Origin: Aureococcus anophagefferens | Taxonomy: Eukaryota; Sar; Pelagophyceae; Pelagomonadales; Pelagomonadaceae | Assembly (NCBI RefSeq): GCF_000186865.1 | Contig: NW_008705561.1 | Coordinates: forward strand, 1,897,336-1,961,335 | Direction of reading: 5' to 3' | Length of the DNA: 64,000 nt | Shown: positions 20,087 through 28,431 of the stretch, in pieces | Numbering within the stretch: the stretch's first letter is position 1 | Layout: every line of letters begins with the position of its first letter | Position numbers and translations under genes: made by a program | The notes under the pieces: generated by a model | Databases searched by the model: none | What the model was told of the DNA's origin: nothing | What the model saw: the letters and a program-made list of their open reading frames with translations, nothing else

Positions 20087-21565
20087 ATGGCTGCGCCGAT
20101 GCTCCTCCGCGCTGCTCCGCTCCTCCGCGCCGCCGCGCTCCTCGCGGCCGTCGCGATGGCGTCGGCGATCGAGATCCCGAACATCGAGGCGAAGCACAGT
20201 TACCCGAAGCGGTCCCCCGACGACAGCGCCCTCCTCGAGTGGGGCAACAGCGCCATCATCCACAACGCCGACGGCGTCGTGGCCAAGTTCGGCCCCGGGG
20301 CGACGCACCCCGAGTTCGAGCTCGGCATCGAGGCGGACCTCGTCACGGCGACGCCGCGCCAGGGCTGCGAGCCGCTGGGCAACGCGGCGCTCGCGCGGAC
20401 GCAGATCGTCGTCATGTACCGCGGCGGCTGCGACTTCAAGACCAAGGCCGAGACGGCGGCGGCGGCGGGCGCGGCGGCGCTGATCGTGGTGAACAACGAT
20501 CGGCGGTCGCCGGACCGGGCCTTCGCCATGAGCCTCCACGGCGACCGGGAGCGCGACGAGCCGGAAGAGCGGGACCTGACGATCCGGATCCCGTCGCTCA
20601 TGGTGTCGTACGCGGCGGGCCAGCAGCTCCGGGAGCACGGCCCGCGGCGCATGCGCCTCTTCGCCGGCGGCGAGCGGCCCTTCATCGAGTCGGTCACGGA
20701 CGCGCAGCCGCTGCTCTACCTCGTGCACAACGCGATTTCGCCGGACGAGGCGGCCGCGGCGAAGCGCGCGCTCGCGCCCTACCTCGTCGCCGCGCCCGAG
20801 GCGGACGTCGACGACGTGGAAGGTGCGGCCGTGGCGCGGGCCGCGCGGGCCCTGGGCGCGCTCCGGGGGGGGGCGCTGGCGTCGTTCTACGACCGCGTGT
20901 CGTCGATCGTCGGCTACCCCGCGGAGCACCTCGGCGAGCTGACGCTCGAGCGGCGACGGCCCGGGGCGCCCTTCCGCCTCAAGGACGAGCGCAAGCTCGG
21001 GCCGTCCTTCCCCAACGGCAACGACGACGCGCGGGCCCAGACGGTCATGACGGTCTACGCGTTCCTCGACGGCGTCGACGAGGCCGACGGCGGCGCGCTC
21101 GTCTTCCCGAAGGCGCGGCCCCAGCCCATCAAGGTCCAGCCGACGGCGGGCGTCGCCGCCGTCTTCTACAGCGCCCTCGAGGACGGCAAGCTCGACCGGT
21201 CCGCGGCCCACGGCGACGCGCCGCTCCGCCGCGCGGGCGCGGAGTCCTGGGCGCTCCGGCTCCGCGTCTACGACGCGCCGCGGCCGCTCGCGCGCCGCGT
21301 CATCCTCCCCGCGCTCCTCTTCCCCATCTTCCGCGGCGCGCCGTCCAAGACGCTGGCCCTCGCCGCGCGGCGCTTCTTCAGCCGCTTCGCCGGCGACGAC
21401 AGGGCCGACGCGGCCATCGACGTCGCGCTCTGGGCCGTGGCCTCGTGCGGCGCGCTGCCCTTCGCGCTCCTCGGCTACGTCGCCTTCAAGGCCTTCGAGA
21501 AGAGCCGCACGCCGCCGAAGCGGACCAAGGACAAGAAGGCCAAGAAGGCCAAGAAGGCCGACTAG
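20087..21565 (+). CDS. ER membrane protein: PA domain plus degenerate prolyl-4-hydroxylase-like domain
   Basis: Order: signal peptide (MAAPMLLRAAPLLRAAALLA), a protease-associated (PA) domain at about residues 40-200 (VVMYRGGCDFKTKAETAAAA, AALIVVNND, IPSLMVSYAAGQQL), then a P4H-like double-stranded beta-helix at about residues 215-420. A TM helix (LPFALLGYVAFKAF) and a Lys-rich tail ending KKAD, a KKXX-type ER retrieval signal, complete it. In the P4H-like domain the expected first metal ligand pair HxD reads LKD (PGAPFRLKDERK). A later His (SAAHGDAPL) remains and the 2OG-binding position is unclear. It may therefore be catalytically inactive or use a different site. Confidence 0.8.
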   Translation: MAAPMLLRAAPLLRAAALLAAVAMASAIEIPNIEAKHSYPKRSPDDSALLEWGNSAIIHNADGVVAKFGPGATHPEFELGIEADLVTATPRQGCEPLGNAALARTQIVVMYRGGCDFKTKAETAAAAGAAALIVVNNDRRSPDRAFAMSLHGDRERDEPEERDLTIRIPSLMVSYAAGQQLREHGPRRMRLFAGGERPFIESVTDAQPLLYLVHNAISPDEAAAAKRALAPYLVAAPEADVDDVEGAAVARAARALGALRGGALASFYDRVSSIVGYPAEHLGELTLERRRPGAPFRLKDERKLGPSFPNGNDDARAQTVMTVYAFLDGVDEADGGALVFPKARPQPIKVQPTAGVAAVFYSALEDGKLDRSAAHGDAPLRRAGAESWALRLRVYDAPRPLARRVILPALLFPIFRGAPSKTLALAARRFFSRFAGDDRADAAIDVALWAVASCGALPFALLGYVAFKAFEKSRTPPKRTKDKKAKKAKKAD

Positions 21566-21612
21566 GGCGCCCGGGTCTTAAGCGGCTTCGGGGCTCTTCC
21601 GTCGCGCGGTCC

Positions 21613-23079
21613 TCAGTAGGGCTGGTGGCCCGCGTAGGGCGGGTTCTGGGACCGCGCGAGGCCGCGGACGGGCGCGTAGGCGCCGTCGCCCTGGGGGCCC
21701 GGCGCGTAGCCCGCCGGCGCCGGCTGCTGCGACGGCGGCGGCGCGCCGTACTGCTGGCCCGGCGCCGCGCCGTAGGGCGCGCCCTGCGGCTGCTGCTGCG
21801 GCGGCGGCGGCGCCGCGTACGCCGGCTGCTGGCCGTAGCCGCCCTGGCCGCCGCCCTGGTAGGCCTGCTGCGGCGGCGGCGCGCCGTAGCCGCCGCCGCC
21901 CTGGCCGCCGTAGCCGCCGCCGCCCTGGCCGCCGTAGCCGCCGCCCTGGCCGCCGTAGCCGCCGCCCTGGCCGCCGTAGCCGCCGCCGCCGTAGTTGCCG
22001 CCGCCGCCGCCGTAGCCGCCGCCGCCGCCGTAGCCGCCGCCGCCGTAGCCGCCGCCGCCGTAGCCGCCGCCGCCGCCGTAGTTGCCGCCGCCGCCGTAGC
22101 CGCCGCCGCCGCCGTAGCCGCCGCCGCCGCCGTAGCCGCCGCCGCCGTAGCCGCCGCCCGGCGGGCCGCCGTAGCCGCCGCCGCCGTAGCCGCGGCCGCC
22201 GCCGCCGTAGCCGCCCTGGTAGTGGCCGCCGCCGCGCTGATTCGGCGGGTAGGGCTTCTGGCCCGCGGGCGTCATGTTCCGGGGCATGGCGAAGGAGCAG
22301 CGCGCGCGCGTGGAGCCGACCTGGACGGGCTGGGCCGCGACGGCCTTGGCGGCGGCCTCGTGGGTCTCGTAGGTGACGAAGCCGAAGCCGCGCGACTCGC
22401 CCGTGTCGGAGTGGCGCATGACGACGCACTCGTGGATCGGCCCGAAGGCGCCGAAGGCGTCGGTCATCTCCTGCTCCGTGGACCGCGTCGTCAGGTTCGC
22501 GACGTAGAGCTTCTTGATGCCCGCGGACGCCGCCTGCTCCGTCGTCGCCGACGCCGTCTTCTCGGCCTGCGACGGCGACACGTTGAGGATGCGGCCGTCG
22601 AGGACGTGCTTGTCGTTGAGCACGCGGTTCGCGGCGGCCTGGCTCGCGAGCGTGACGAAGCCGAAGCCCCGCGACTGGCGCGTGTCCCGGTCCTTCATGA
22701 CGATGGCGTCGAGGACCTCCGAGAACTGGGAGAAGTGGTTGCGGAGCGCGGTCGCGTCCGTCTGCCACGCGAGCGCTCCGACGAAGAGCTTCGTCGGGTC
22801 GCTGTCGTCGCCGGGCCAGGGCGCGGGGCCCCGGGCCGCGGCGCTCTCGTCGACGGGCGCCGCCGGCGCCTCGGGCTCCGCGGACGCGGGCGCCGCGGGC
22901 GCCGCGCTCCCCCACTCGTCGGGCGCGTCGTCGATCTCGGGCGGCGCGTCGTCGACCTCGGGAGGCGCGTCGTCGACCTCGGGCGCGGGCGGCGGCGGCG
23001 GCGCGGGCTCGGGCGCGGGCTCGGGCGCCGCCGGGGCGACGCCGGGGGGCGCCTCGTCCGCGCCGTCGCCGTCGGCCAT
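21613..23079 (-). CDS. hnRNP-like RNA-binding protein: two RRMs plus GYGG low-complexity tail
   Basis: Start at MADGDGADEAPP; the frame upstream to 23127 has another ATG. Order: acidic/Pro-rich N-terminus, RRM1 with RNP2 KLFVGALAW and RNP1 RGFGFVTL, RRM2 with RNP2 KLYVANLT and RNP1 RGFGFVTY, then a long (GGYGG)n domain with Pro/Gln segments. This is the hnRNP A/B or plant glycine-rich RNA-binding architecture: nuclear pre-mRNA binding, splicing or export, with a tail able to form condensates (family knowledge). The leader upstream of the start is lower in GC. Confidence 0.9.
   Translation of the reverse strand: MADGDGADEAPPGVAPAAPEPAPEPAPPPPPAPEVDDAPPEVDDAPPEIDDAPDEWGSAAPAAPASAEPEAPAAPVDESAAARGPAPWPGDDSDPTKLFVGALAWQTDATALRNHFSQFSEVLDAIVMKDRDTRQSRGFGFVTLASQAAANRVLNDKHVLDGRILNVSPSQAEKTASATTEQAASAGIKKLYVANLTTRSTEQEMTDAFGAFGPIHECVVMRHSDTGESRGFGFVTYETHEAAAKAVAAQPVQVGSTRARCSFAMPRNMTPAGQKPYPPNQRGGGHYQGGYGGGGRGYGGGGYGGPPGGGYGGGGYGGGGGYGGGGGYGGGGNYGGGGGYGGGGYGGGGYGGGGGYGGGGGNYGGGGYGGQGGGYGGQGGGYGGQGGGGYGGQGGGGYGAPPPQQAYQGGGQGGYGQQPAYAAPPPPQQQPQGAPYGAAPGQQYGAPPPSQQPAPAGYAPGPQGDGAYAPVRGLARSQNPPYAGHQPY
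21880..22220 (-). repeat. GGYGG-coding trinucleotide-rich repeat
   Basis: The plus strand is a degenerate GCCGCCGTA/GCCGCCGCC array encoding runs of Gly-Tyr-Gly-Gly in the hnRNP-like tail. Unit length varies (9-15 bases), so it is a coding low-complexity tract likely to vary in length between strains. Confidence 0.85.
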
Positions 23080-23372
23080 GGTGCGGGCGCCCTGTGGAAG
23101 AGAAGTGAGGCGGGCGGCGGTCTTCACTCGAGAACTTCGGCGAACTTGACTCTTTTTGGCTTAGGTGCTCTCGCTGCGGACACTCTCGACTCGACGACAG
23201 ACGACCTAAGCTGACTATTAACAGGGCGTTTCACACGGCTCAGCGCATCGGGCGTCGGCGAGAAGCTCTCGAGCTCGCGAGATCGCCGCGCCGGGGATCA
23301 GGGCTCGCGGTGCACGCGACGGGCGGCCGTCGCGCCGCCGCGACCTCACCACCACGCCGTCGCTGCCTCGCC

Positions 23373-24698
23373 TTACAGTCTCCTGAGGAAGGCGGCGACG
23401 GCCTTGCGCGCGTCGCCGATGGTCGCGTAGGGCGCGAGCGTGAGGTCGGGGTTCGACCGGAGGAGCCTCGACGGGTGCTTGGCCGCGGCGTGGAGGCAGA
23501 GGATCTTCTTGCCGAGGGCCTCGGCGGCGGCGATCTTGTAGCCGACGCCGATGGACGCGTTGGAGACCTCGGCGACGAGCGCGGCCGCGTCGCGTATGCG
23601 CGCGAGCTCGCGGTCGCGGTACTCCTTGTCGTCGCGCGGCGGCTTGGCGTCGCGCGCGTCGAGGGCGACGTCGCGGAGGCCCTCGAGGTGTGCGAGGATG
23701 TCCTTGGCGAGGCCCGCGTCCGCCGGCGGCGCGGACGTGAAGAACGCGAAGTGGATCCGCGGCTTCTTGGAGCCGCCGCCGTCGCGGCCGCCGCGCGGCG
23801 CGGGCGACGGGCTCCGCCGCGCGCCGTCGCTCCGGCCGTTCTTCGCCGGCGACGCGGACCGCGTGCGCTTCGGCGACGGCGACCGCTTGCGGTCCTTGCG
23901 CTTCGGCGACGCGGAGCGCTTGCGCTTCGGCGACGCGGAGCGCTTGCGCTTCGGGGACGCGGAGCGCTTGCGCTTCGGCGACGCGGAGCGCTTGCGCTTT
24001 GGGGACGCGGAGCGCTTGCGCTTCGGCGACGCGGAGCGCTTGCGCTTCGGCGACGCGGAGCGCTTGCGGTCGCGCGACCGGGACCGCGACCGGCGCGCGC
24101 GGGGGCTCCGGTCGCGCGCGCCCTTGACGGCCGTGATCTGGAGCCCGCCGCCGTTGTTGGCGCCGCTGCCCGTCGAGGCCTTGGCGGTGACGACGCCGTC
24201 GGCGGCCATGGCCTCGACGAGGCCCGTGAACTTGCCGTACTCGGTCTTCGCGGCCGAGAACTGGGGCCAGCGGCGGCGCATGCGGTCGGCGACGAGCGAC
24301 GCGTTGAAGGGGAACCGCGGCGCGTTGGGGCCGTTGACGACGTCGAGCACGGCGTCGCGGAAGCAGCGCCGGACCTCGCGCGTCTTCAGCGCCGGCGCGT
24401 CGGCCTTCTTGTCCTTGTCGCGCTTCTTGTCCTTGTCCTTGCCGTCGCGCGGCGACGACGGCTTCTCCTTCGCTTTGCCGTTCTTGCGCTCCGACGGCGC
24501 GTCGGCGGCGGCGGCGGCGTCGCCGCCGGCGGCGCCGTCGTCGGCGGCGTCGGCGGCGGCGGCGGCCGGCGCGGCGGCTTCCGCGTCGTCCGCCGGCGGC
24601 GCCGACGACGCGGGCGCCGCCGCCGGCGCGTCGTCGTGGTCCGACTCGATGCCGTAGTCGACCTCGTCCTCGAGACTGCAGACCTCGAGCGCTGCCAT
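23373..24698 (-). CDS. SR-repeat protein fused to a DNPH1-like (nucleoside deoxyribosyltransferase fold) domain
   Basis: Order in 441 residues: acidic/Ala N-terminus; a Lys-rich segment (KDKDKKRDKDKK); a helical module at about residues 105-165 (REVRRCFRDAVLDVVNGPNA, RMRRRWPQFSAAKTEYGKF); an RS region with about eight copies of RSASPKRK; and a C-terminal Rossmann-like domain. That domain starts PRIHFAFFTSAPP and contains AALVAEVSNASIGVGYKIAA and GKKILCLHA, matching DNPH1/RCL, which hydrolyses deoxynucleotide N-glycosidic bonds. Where DNPH1 has the conserved Glu (GVGYE), this protein has Lys (GVGYK), so catalysis is doubtful. RS repeats suggest nuclear-speckle targeting and phosphorylation (inference). 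Confidence 0.75.
   Translation of the reverse strand: MAALEVCSLEDEVDYGIESDHDDAPAAAPASSAPPADDAEAAAPAAAAADAADDGAAGGDAAAAADAPSERKNGKAKEKPSSPRDGKDKDKKRDKDKKADAPALKTREVRRCFRDAVLDVVNGPNAPRFPFNASLVADRMRRRWPQFSAAKTEYGKFTGLVEAMAADGVVTAKASTGSGANNGGGLQITAVKGARDRSPRARRSRSRSRDRKRSASPKRKRSASPKRKRSASPKRKRSASPKRKRSASPKRKRSASPKRKRSASPKRKDRKRSPSPKRTRSASPAKNGRSDGARRSPSPAPRGGRDGGGSKKPRIHFAFFTSAPPADAGLAKDILAHLEGLRDVALDARDAKPPRDDKEYRDRELARIRDAAALVAEVSNASIGVGYKIAAAEALGKKILCLHAAAKHPSRLLRSNPDLTLAPYATIGDARKAVAAFLRRL
23890..24070 (-). repeat. 24-bp tandem repeat encoding RSASPKRK
   Basis: Seven to eight near-identical 24-bp units (plus strand core CTTGCGCTTCGGCGACGCGG) in frame, with only third-position differences such as CGGCGAC/CGGGGAC. 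This indicates recent in-frame expansion. The units are contiguous with no spacers. Confidence 0.9.
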
Positions 24699-24899
24699 CG
24701 CGTCGGAGTTTGAGCCGGCGAGCGCGCGGGCCGGGCTCTAGCTCGAGTGCATCTTCGAGTGCGGCATGTTGTTGAATACGATGTTGACCCTTTCCCAACA
24801 AGCAAACTCGAGGTCCCCGATGCGCCCGATGCTGCCCCCGACGATGGCGGGAGCGCGCGTTTGGTAGAACATTCCTCTCAACGTGTTGACCCTCTCTCC

Positions 24900-25997
24900 A
24901 TGTTCGCCGCCGCCCCTCCGCGGTCGCCGGCGCGCCGCGCGGACAGGCGGCGCTACGAGACCTCGCCCGGCGTGCCCGACGCCGTCGACGAGGAGCAGCC
25001 GAGCCTCTTCGAGGGCTTCTCGCGCGTCGCCGTCGCGGCGCGCCTCGATGCGCGCGACGCGCCCGGCGCGGCGCGCCCCGCGGCCGCGGACGACGGGCGC
25101 CGCTTCGAGGTCTTCCTCCGGCGCCGCTGCGCGGCCCCCTACTGGGCGCTCCACGTCGCCGGCCGCGTCGCGGAGACGAGCGGCCGGTACCTCCAGACGG
25201 GCACGGGCCACGACGCGGGCGCGATCTGGACCGCGTTCTGCGTCGGCGCGTCGACGGCGGCCCTCGCGGCGCCGCCGGAGACGCGCGACCGCTTCGTCGA
25301 GCACGCGCCCGCCGCGGTGCTGGCGAATCTCGTGGCGAAGAACGCGATCCGGCTCCGGCACATCTTCGCGCTCGAGCCCGGCGACCTCGCGCTCGAGGTC
25401 GGGCGCCTCGCAGGGACCTTCAACAGCCCCGCCTACCTCGCGTACCTGTGCCTCCTGGCCTTTGGCATGCCGCTCATCGCTAGCGGCCGGTTCCGCTTCC
25501 AGGCCCTCATGATCGCGACGAACGTCTCCCTCTCCGGCCTCGTCATCGTGGCGGCGCGCGCGGACCCGGTCCAGTTCGTCCCGCCCCTGTCGCTCTACGT
25601 CGCGGCGGTCGCGGCGTCGAACGTCGTCATCCACGCGCTGCTGAGGCCGCTCTGGCTCCGCGCGCGGGCCGTCGAGGACGCGCGCCTCGAGAAGCGGGCC
25701 GACGAGCTCGACGCCGCGAAGGACTTCGTCGTCTGGCAGTGGCGCTTCGACGCGATGCGCGTCGCGGCGGCGGCGTCGAAGCGCGTCGCGGCGGCGGCGT
25801 CGTCGTCGTCGGCCTCGATCTCGTCGAGCCTCGTCGAGGACGCGCTCGAGGCCGCGGCGCCGGGAAGCGCGCCGGACGGCGTCGCGCCCGCGGAGCGCAG
25901 CCCCTCGCCCCCCGGCTCGGTCGGGAGCGCGTCGTCGTCGTCGGTCTCCATCTCCTCGAGCCTCGTCGAGGACGTTTCACATCACCGACTCACGGCG
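24900..25997 (+). CDS. Multi-pass membrane protein, open into the following methyltransferase
   Basis: The ATG at 24900 begins MFAAAPPRSPARRADRRRYE. Soluble N-terminal part, then several hydrophobic segments (AIWTAFCVGASTAALAA; YLAYLCLLAFGMPLIA; ALMIATNVSLSGLVIVAA; LYVAAVAASNVVIHALL) and a basic cytosolic helix. Two copies of SSSxSISSSLVED lie about 130 bases apart (25800 and 25933), a recent internal duplication. There is no stop codon before the methyltransferase at 25998. The two may be one fusion protein, or a terminator or intron may have been missed. I split them because the downstream part has its own presequence. Confidence 0.5.
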
Positions 25998-26783
25998 ATG
26001 CCGGCGCGCCTGCTCGCGCTGCTCGCCATCACAACACCGACCGCCGCCTGGCTGGGCCAGATCTTCCGCCACCGCTTCCTGCCCCGGAGGAACGCGCTCG
26101 AGGGCGTCGAGCTGCGGCCGCGGACGATCCACATCGACCCCGACTGGTCCATCGACGTCGTCGAGATCGCCACGGTAAAATCGCGCGTCGAGCGGTGGAT
26201 GGCCGAGGAGGACGCGCTCGCCGTCGACCCGTTCGGCGCCGTGTGCTGGCCGGGCGCCGTCGCGGCCGCGCGCGCGCTCAAGCGGCTCGGCGTCGCGGCG
26301 GGCGCCGACGTGCTCTGCGTCGGCGCGGGCACGGGCCTGGAGGCCCTCGCCGCGTCGGCGTTAGGAGCAGCAACCGTTACCGCCCTCGACTACGCGCCCG
26401 AGGCGCTCGAGCTCTGCCGCCGGTCCGCGGCGGCCGCGGGCTGCGAGAACGTCGAGGCGGTGCACTACGACCTCTACGGCGACGCGGACCTGCCGCCCTG
26501 CGACGTCTTGGTCGTCGCCGACGTGCTCTACGACCTGGGCCTCGCGGCGCGGTGCGGCGAGGTCGCGGGCGCCGCGCTCCGGGGCGGCCGGAGGCCCGTC
26601 GTCGTCGCGACGGACTCGCAGCGCTACGCGGGCCACGGCGACGCGTTCCTCGAGACGCTCGCGTCGCCCGGCGCGGCCTGGCGCGCGGAGGCCGTGGCCT
26701 TCACGGGCAGCGGGCTCCTCGTCGACGACGACCAGTCCTACGAGGCGACGGCCAACGTCCTCGTCGTCGACCCCCGGCGCTAA
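25998..26783 (+). CDS. SAM-dependent methyltransferase (METTL21/Methyltransf_16-like)
   Basis: Starts MPARLLALLAITTPTAAWLG, a signal-like or plastid-type presequence in a locally lower-GC stretch. The catalytic domain of about 200 residues has motif I (DVLCVGAGTGLEALAASALG), the acidic end of strand 2 (VTALDY), and motif ADVLYD typical of the family-16 lysine methyltransferases. Length 261 residues. Substrate unknown; organelle targeting is inference. The frame is continuous with the membrane protein upstream, so a 628-residue fusion from 24900 is the alternative. Confidence 0.75.
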   Translation: MPARLLALLAITTPTAAWLGQIFRHRFLPRRNALEGVELRPRTIHIDPDWSIDVVEIATVKSRVERWMAEEDALAVDPFGAVCWPGAVAAARALKRLGVAAGADVLCVGAGTGLEALAASALGAATVTALDYAPEALELCRRSAAAAGCENVEAVHYDLYGDADLPPCDVLVVADVLYDLGLAARCGEVAGAALRGGRRPVVVATDSQRYAGHGDAFLETLASPGAAWRAEAVAFTGSGLLVDDDQSYEATANVLVVDPRR

Positions 26784-26786
26784 GGC

Positions 26787-28268
26787 TCACTCGTCCCTTA
26801 CCCGTCGCAGCGTCGCGAGGGGCATGACGGGGCTCGACGACCGCCGGGGGCTCGGCGAGGGCCCGCGGCGGACCGACTCCACGAGGCTCGGCGTGATCAG
26901 CGCGGAGCAGAGCGAGTCGTCGCCGCTGACGATGGACGCGCTGTAGTGGTCGAACTCCTCGAGGTCGCGGTAGTTGCGCCGGGATCGCTCGTCGGGCCGC
27001 CGCGAGCCCTCGCCGGAGGCCGCGTCCGCGCCGCCGGCGCGCGCGGCGAGCGAGAGGAGCCGCGGGTCCACGGGGGAGCCGATGAAGGTCGCGCGCTGGT
27101 CCGGCGAGATGCCGCGGACGGTCTGGAACACGAACGGCGCCGGCGCGCCGTTCGACGTCCGCAGGTCGCAGCGGAAGGGCCGCGCGGGCTCCTCGTCCGC
27201 GAGGCGCGCGATCTCCGCCGACGCGCTCCGGCGGTCCCGGTCCGTGAAGAAGGGCAGCGCGTCGAGCGACCCGACGCTGGCCACGCCCGTGAGGTCCTGG
27301 GCGCCGTGGGACCAGAGCGCGACGGACCCGTCGTCGCGCACCCCAAAGACGACGAGGCTCAGACTCTCCAAGCTCTCGAGCCGCGCGACGGCCGCCGCCT
27401 GGGGCGCCTTCGCGCCCGTCGCCTCCGCCGCCGCCGCCGCGCGCCGGCCCCGGCAGAGCCGCGCGATGACGAGCGCCTCCGTCGCGATGGAGAGCTTCCA
27501 GTAGAGCCAGGCCGGGCTGCTCGGGTCCGTCGCGAGCTTCGTCGCCACGATGTCCGCGATGATGATGCCCGCCGTCACGGACGCCGTGCGGTCGCCGCAG
27601 TGCCAGTAGCGGTCGCGCGCCACGCCGTAGGGGAGCCGCGTCATGCGGATGCACTGGTCCGCGGCCGCGGCGCCGTACGTGATGAACAGACTCCAGTGCG
27701 CGACGTTCCAGGCGCAGTAGGACCAGGGCGTGCCGCCCGCGGCGCAGGTGCCGTCCCAGAGCGTGCGCACGCGGTGGCTCAGCGTCGCCACGGAAACGAA
27801 GGCCGCCATGATCGCGTAGACGCAGCAGCTCGCCGTGAGCACGACGTTGAGGCTCCGCGCGTCGTCGGGCACGCCCGTGGGGATGGCGATGAAGAGCGTC
27901 ATGAGCGAGAAGAACCCGAGATAGTAGGCGTTGCTGTAGGTGACGGCGCGCGCGACGACGACGAGCCCGACGGCGAGGGGGACCGTGAAGCCCTGGAGCA
28001 GCCGGTCCACGGCGTGGTCCTCCTTGTCCGACGCGTCCGGGTCCTTCGCCGCCGCGTCCGGGGCGGCCGGGGCGGCCGGGGCGGCGACCGCGCAGCCCTT
28101 GGAGCCGTCATGGGGCGGGGCGCCGACCGCGCAGCCCGGGGAGCGCTCCGGGGCGGCCGGGGCGCCGACCGCGCAGCCCTTGGAACCCTCCTGGGGCGGG
28201 GCGCCGACCGCGCAGCCAGGGGAGGGCTCCGGGGGCGGGCCCGTTCGCGCAGGCTCCATTACTATCAT
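26787..28268 (-). CDS. Membrane sensor-like protein with PAS-like domain
   Basis: Start at MIVMEPARTGPP (28268). Residues about 8-75 are a Pro/Gly-rich tail with repeated GCAVGAP/GCAVAAP units. Then come four to six hydrophobic helices (PLAVGLVVVARAV, GFFSLMTLFIAIP, VVLTASCCVYAIMAAFVSVA, WSLFITYGAAA, AGIIIADIVAT), then a cytosolic domain (LSLVVFGVRDDGSVALWSHG, DALPFFTDRDR, FVFQTVRGISPDQRATFIGS). This reads like a PAS sensor fold: a strand, W-S-x-G, a loop, then strands. No kinase or cyclase domain follows; the C-terminus is Ser/Arg-rich. Role in signalling is inference. Confidence 0.65.
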   Translation of the reverse strand: MIVMEPARTGPPPEPSPGCAVGAPPQEGSKGCAVGAPAAPERSPGCAVGAPPHDGSKGCAVAAPAAPAAPDAAAKDPDASDKEDHAVDRLLQGFTVPLAVGLVVVARAVTYSNAYYLGFFSLMTLFIAIPTGVPDDARSLNVVLTASCCVYAIMAAFVSVATLSHRVRTLWDGTCAAGGTPWSYCAWNVAHWSLFITYGAAAADQCIRMTRLPYGVARDRYWHCGDRTASVTAGIIIADIVATKLATDPSSPAWLYWKLSIATEALVIARLCRGRRAAAAAEATGAKAPQAAAVARLESLESLSLVVFGVRDDGSVALWSHGAQDLTGVASVGSLDALPFFTDRDRRSASAEIARLADEEPARPFRCDLRTSNGAPAPFVFQTVRGISPDQRATFIGSPVDPRLLSLAARAGGADAASGEGSRRPDERSRRNYRDLEEFDHYSASIVSGDDSLCSALITPSLVESVRRGPSPSPRRSSSPVMPLATLRRVRDE

Positions 28269-28431
28269 AAGAGATTGTGGCAGTGCGGCTCGGCTCGCAG
28301 AAAATCGAGTTCGCAAGCTCAACATGTCTTCAACGACCACGTGACGCGCGACGCGTCCTTCAAGACGTGTCCAAAGAGCCAGAAGCCGAGCGAGCGCGCA
28401 AAAGCCAGCTTCCGCGCCGTTACGTCCGTCC

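Noticed and set aside
23100..23220. Possible decayed introner in the leader of the hnRNP-like gene
   Set aside because: Short stretches (CTCGAGAACTT, CTCTCGACTCGACG) recall the introner core, but no duplication, inverted ends or continuous alignment could be found.
23890..24070. CRISPR-like array of 24-bp repeats
   Set aside because: Units are contiguous without spacers and encode an in-frame RSASPKRK peptide repeat in a eukaryotic gene.
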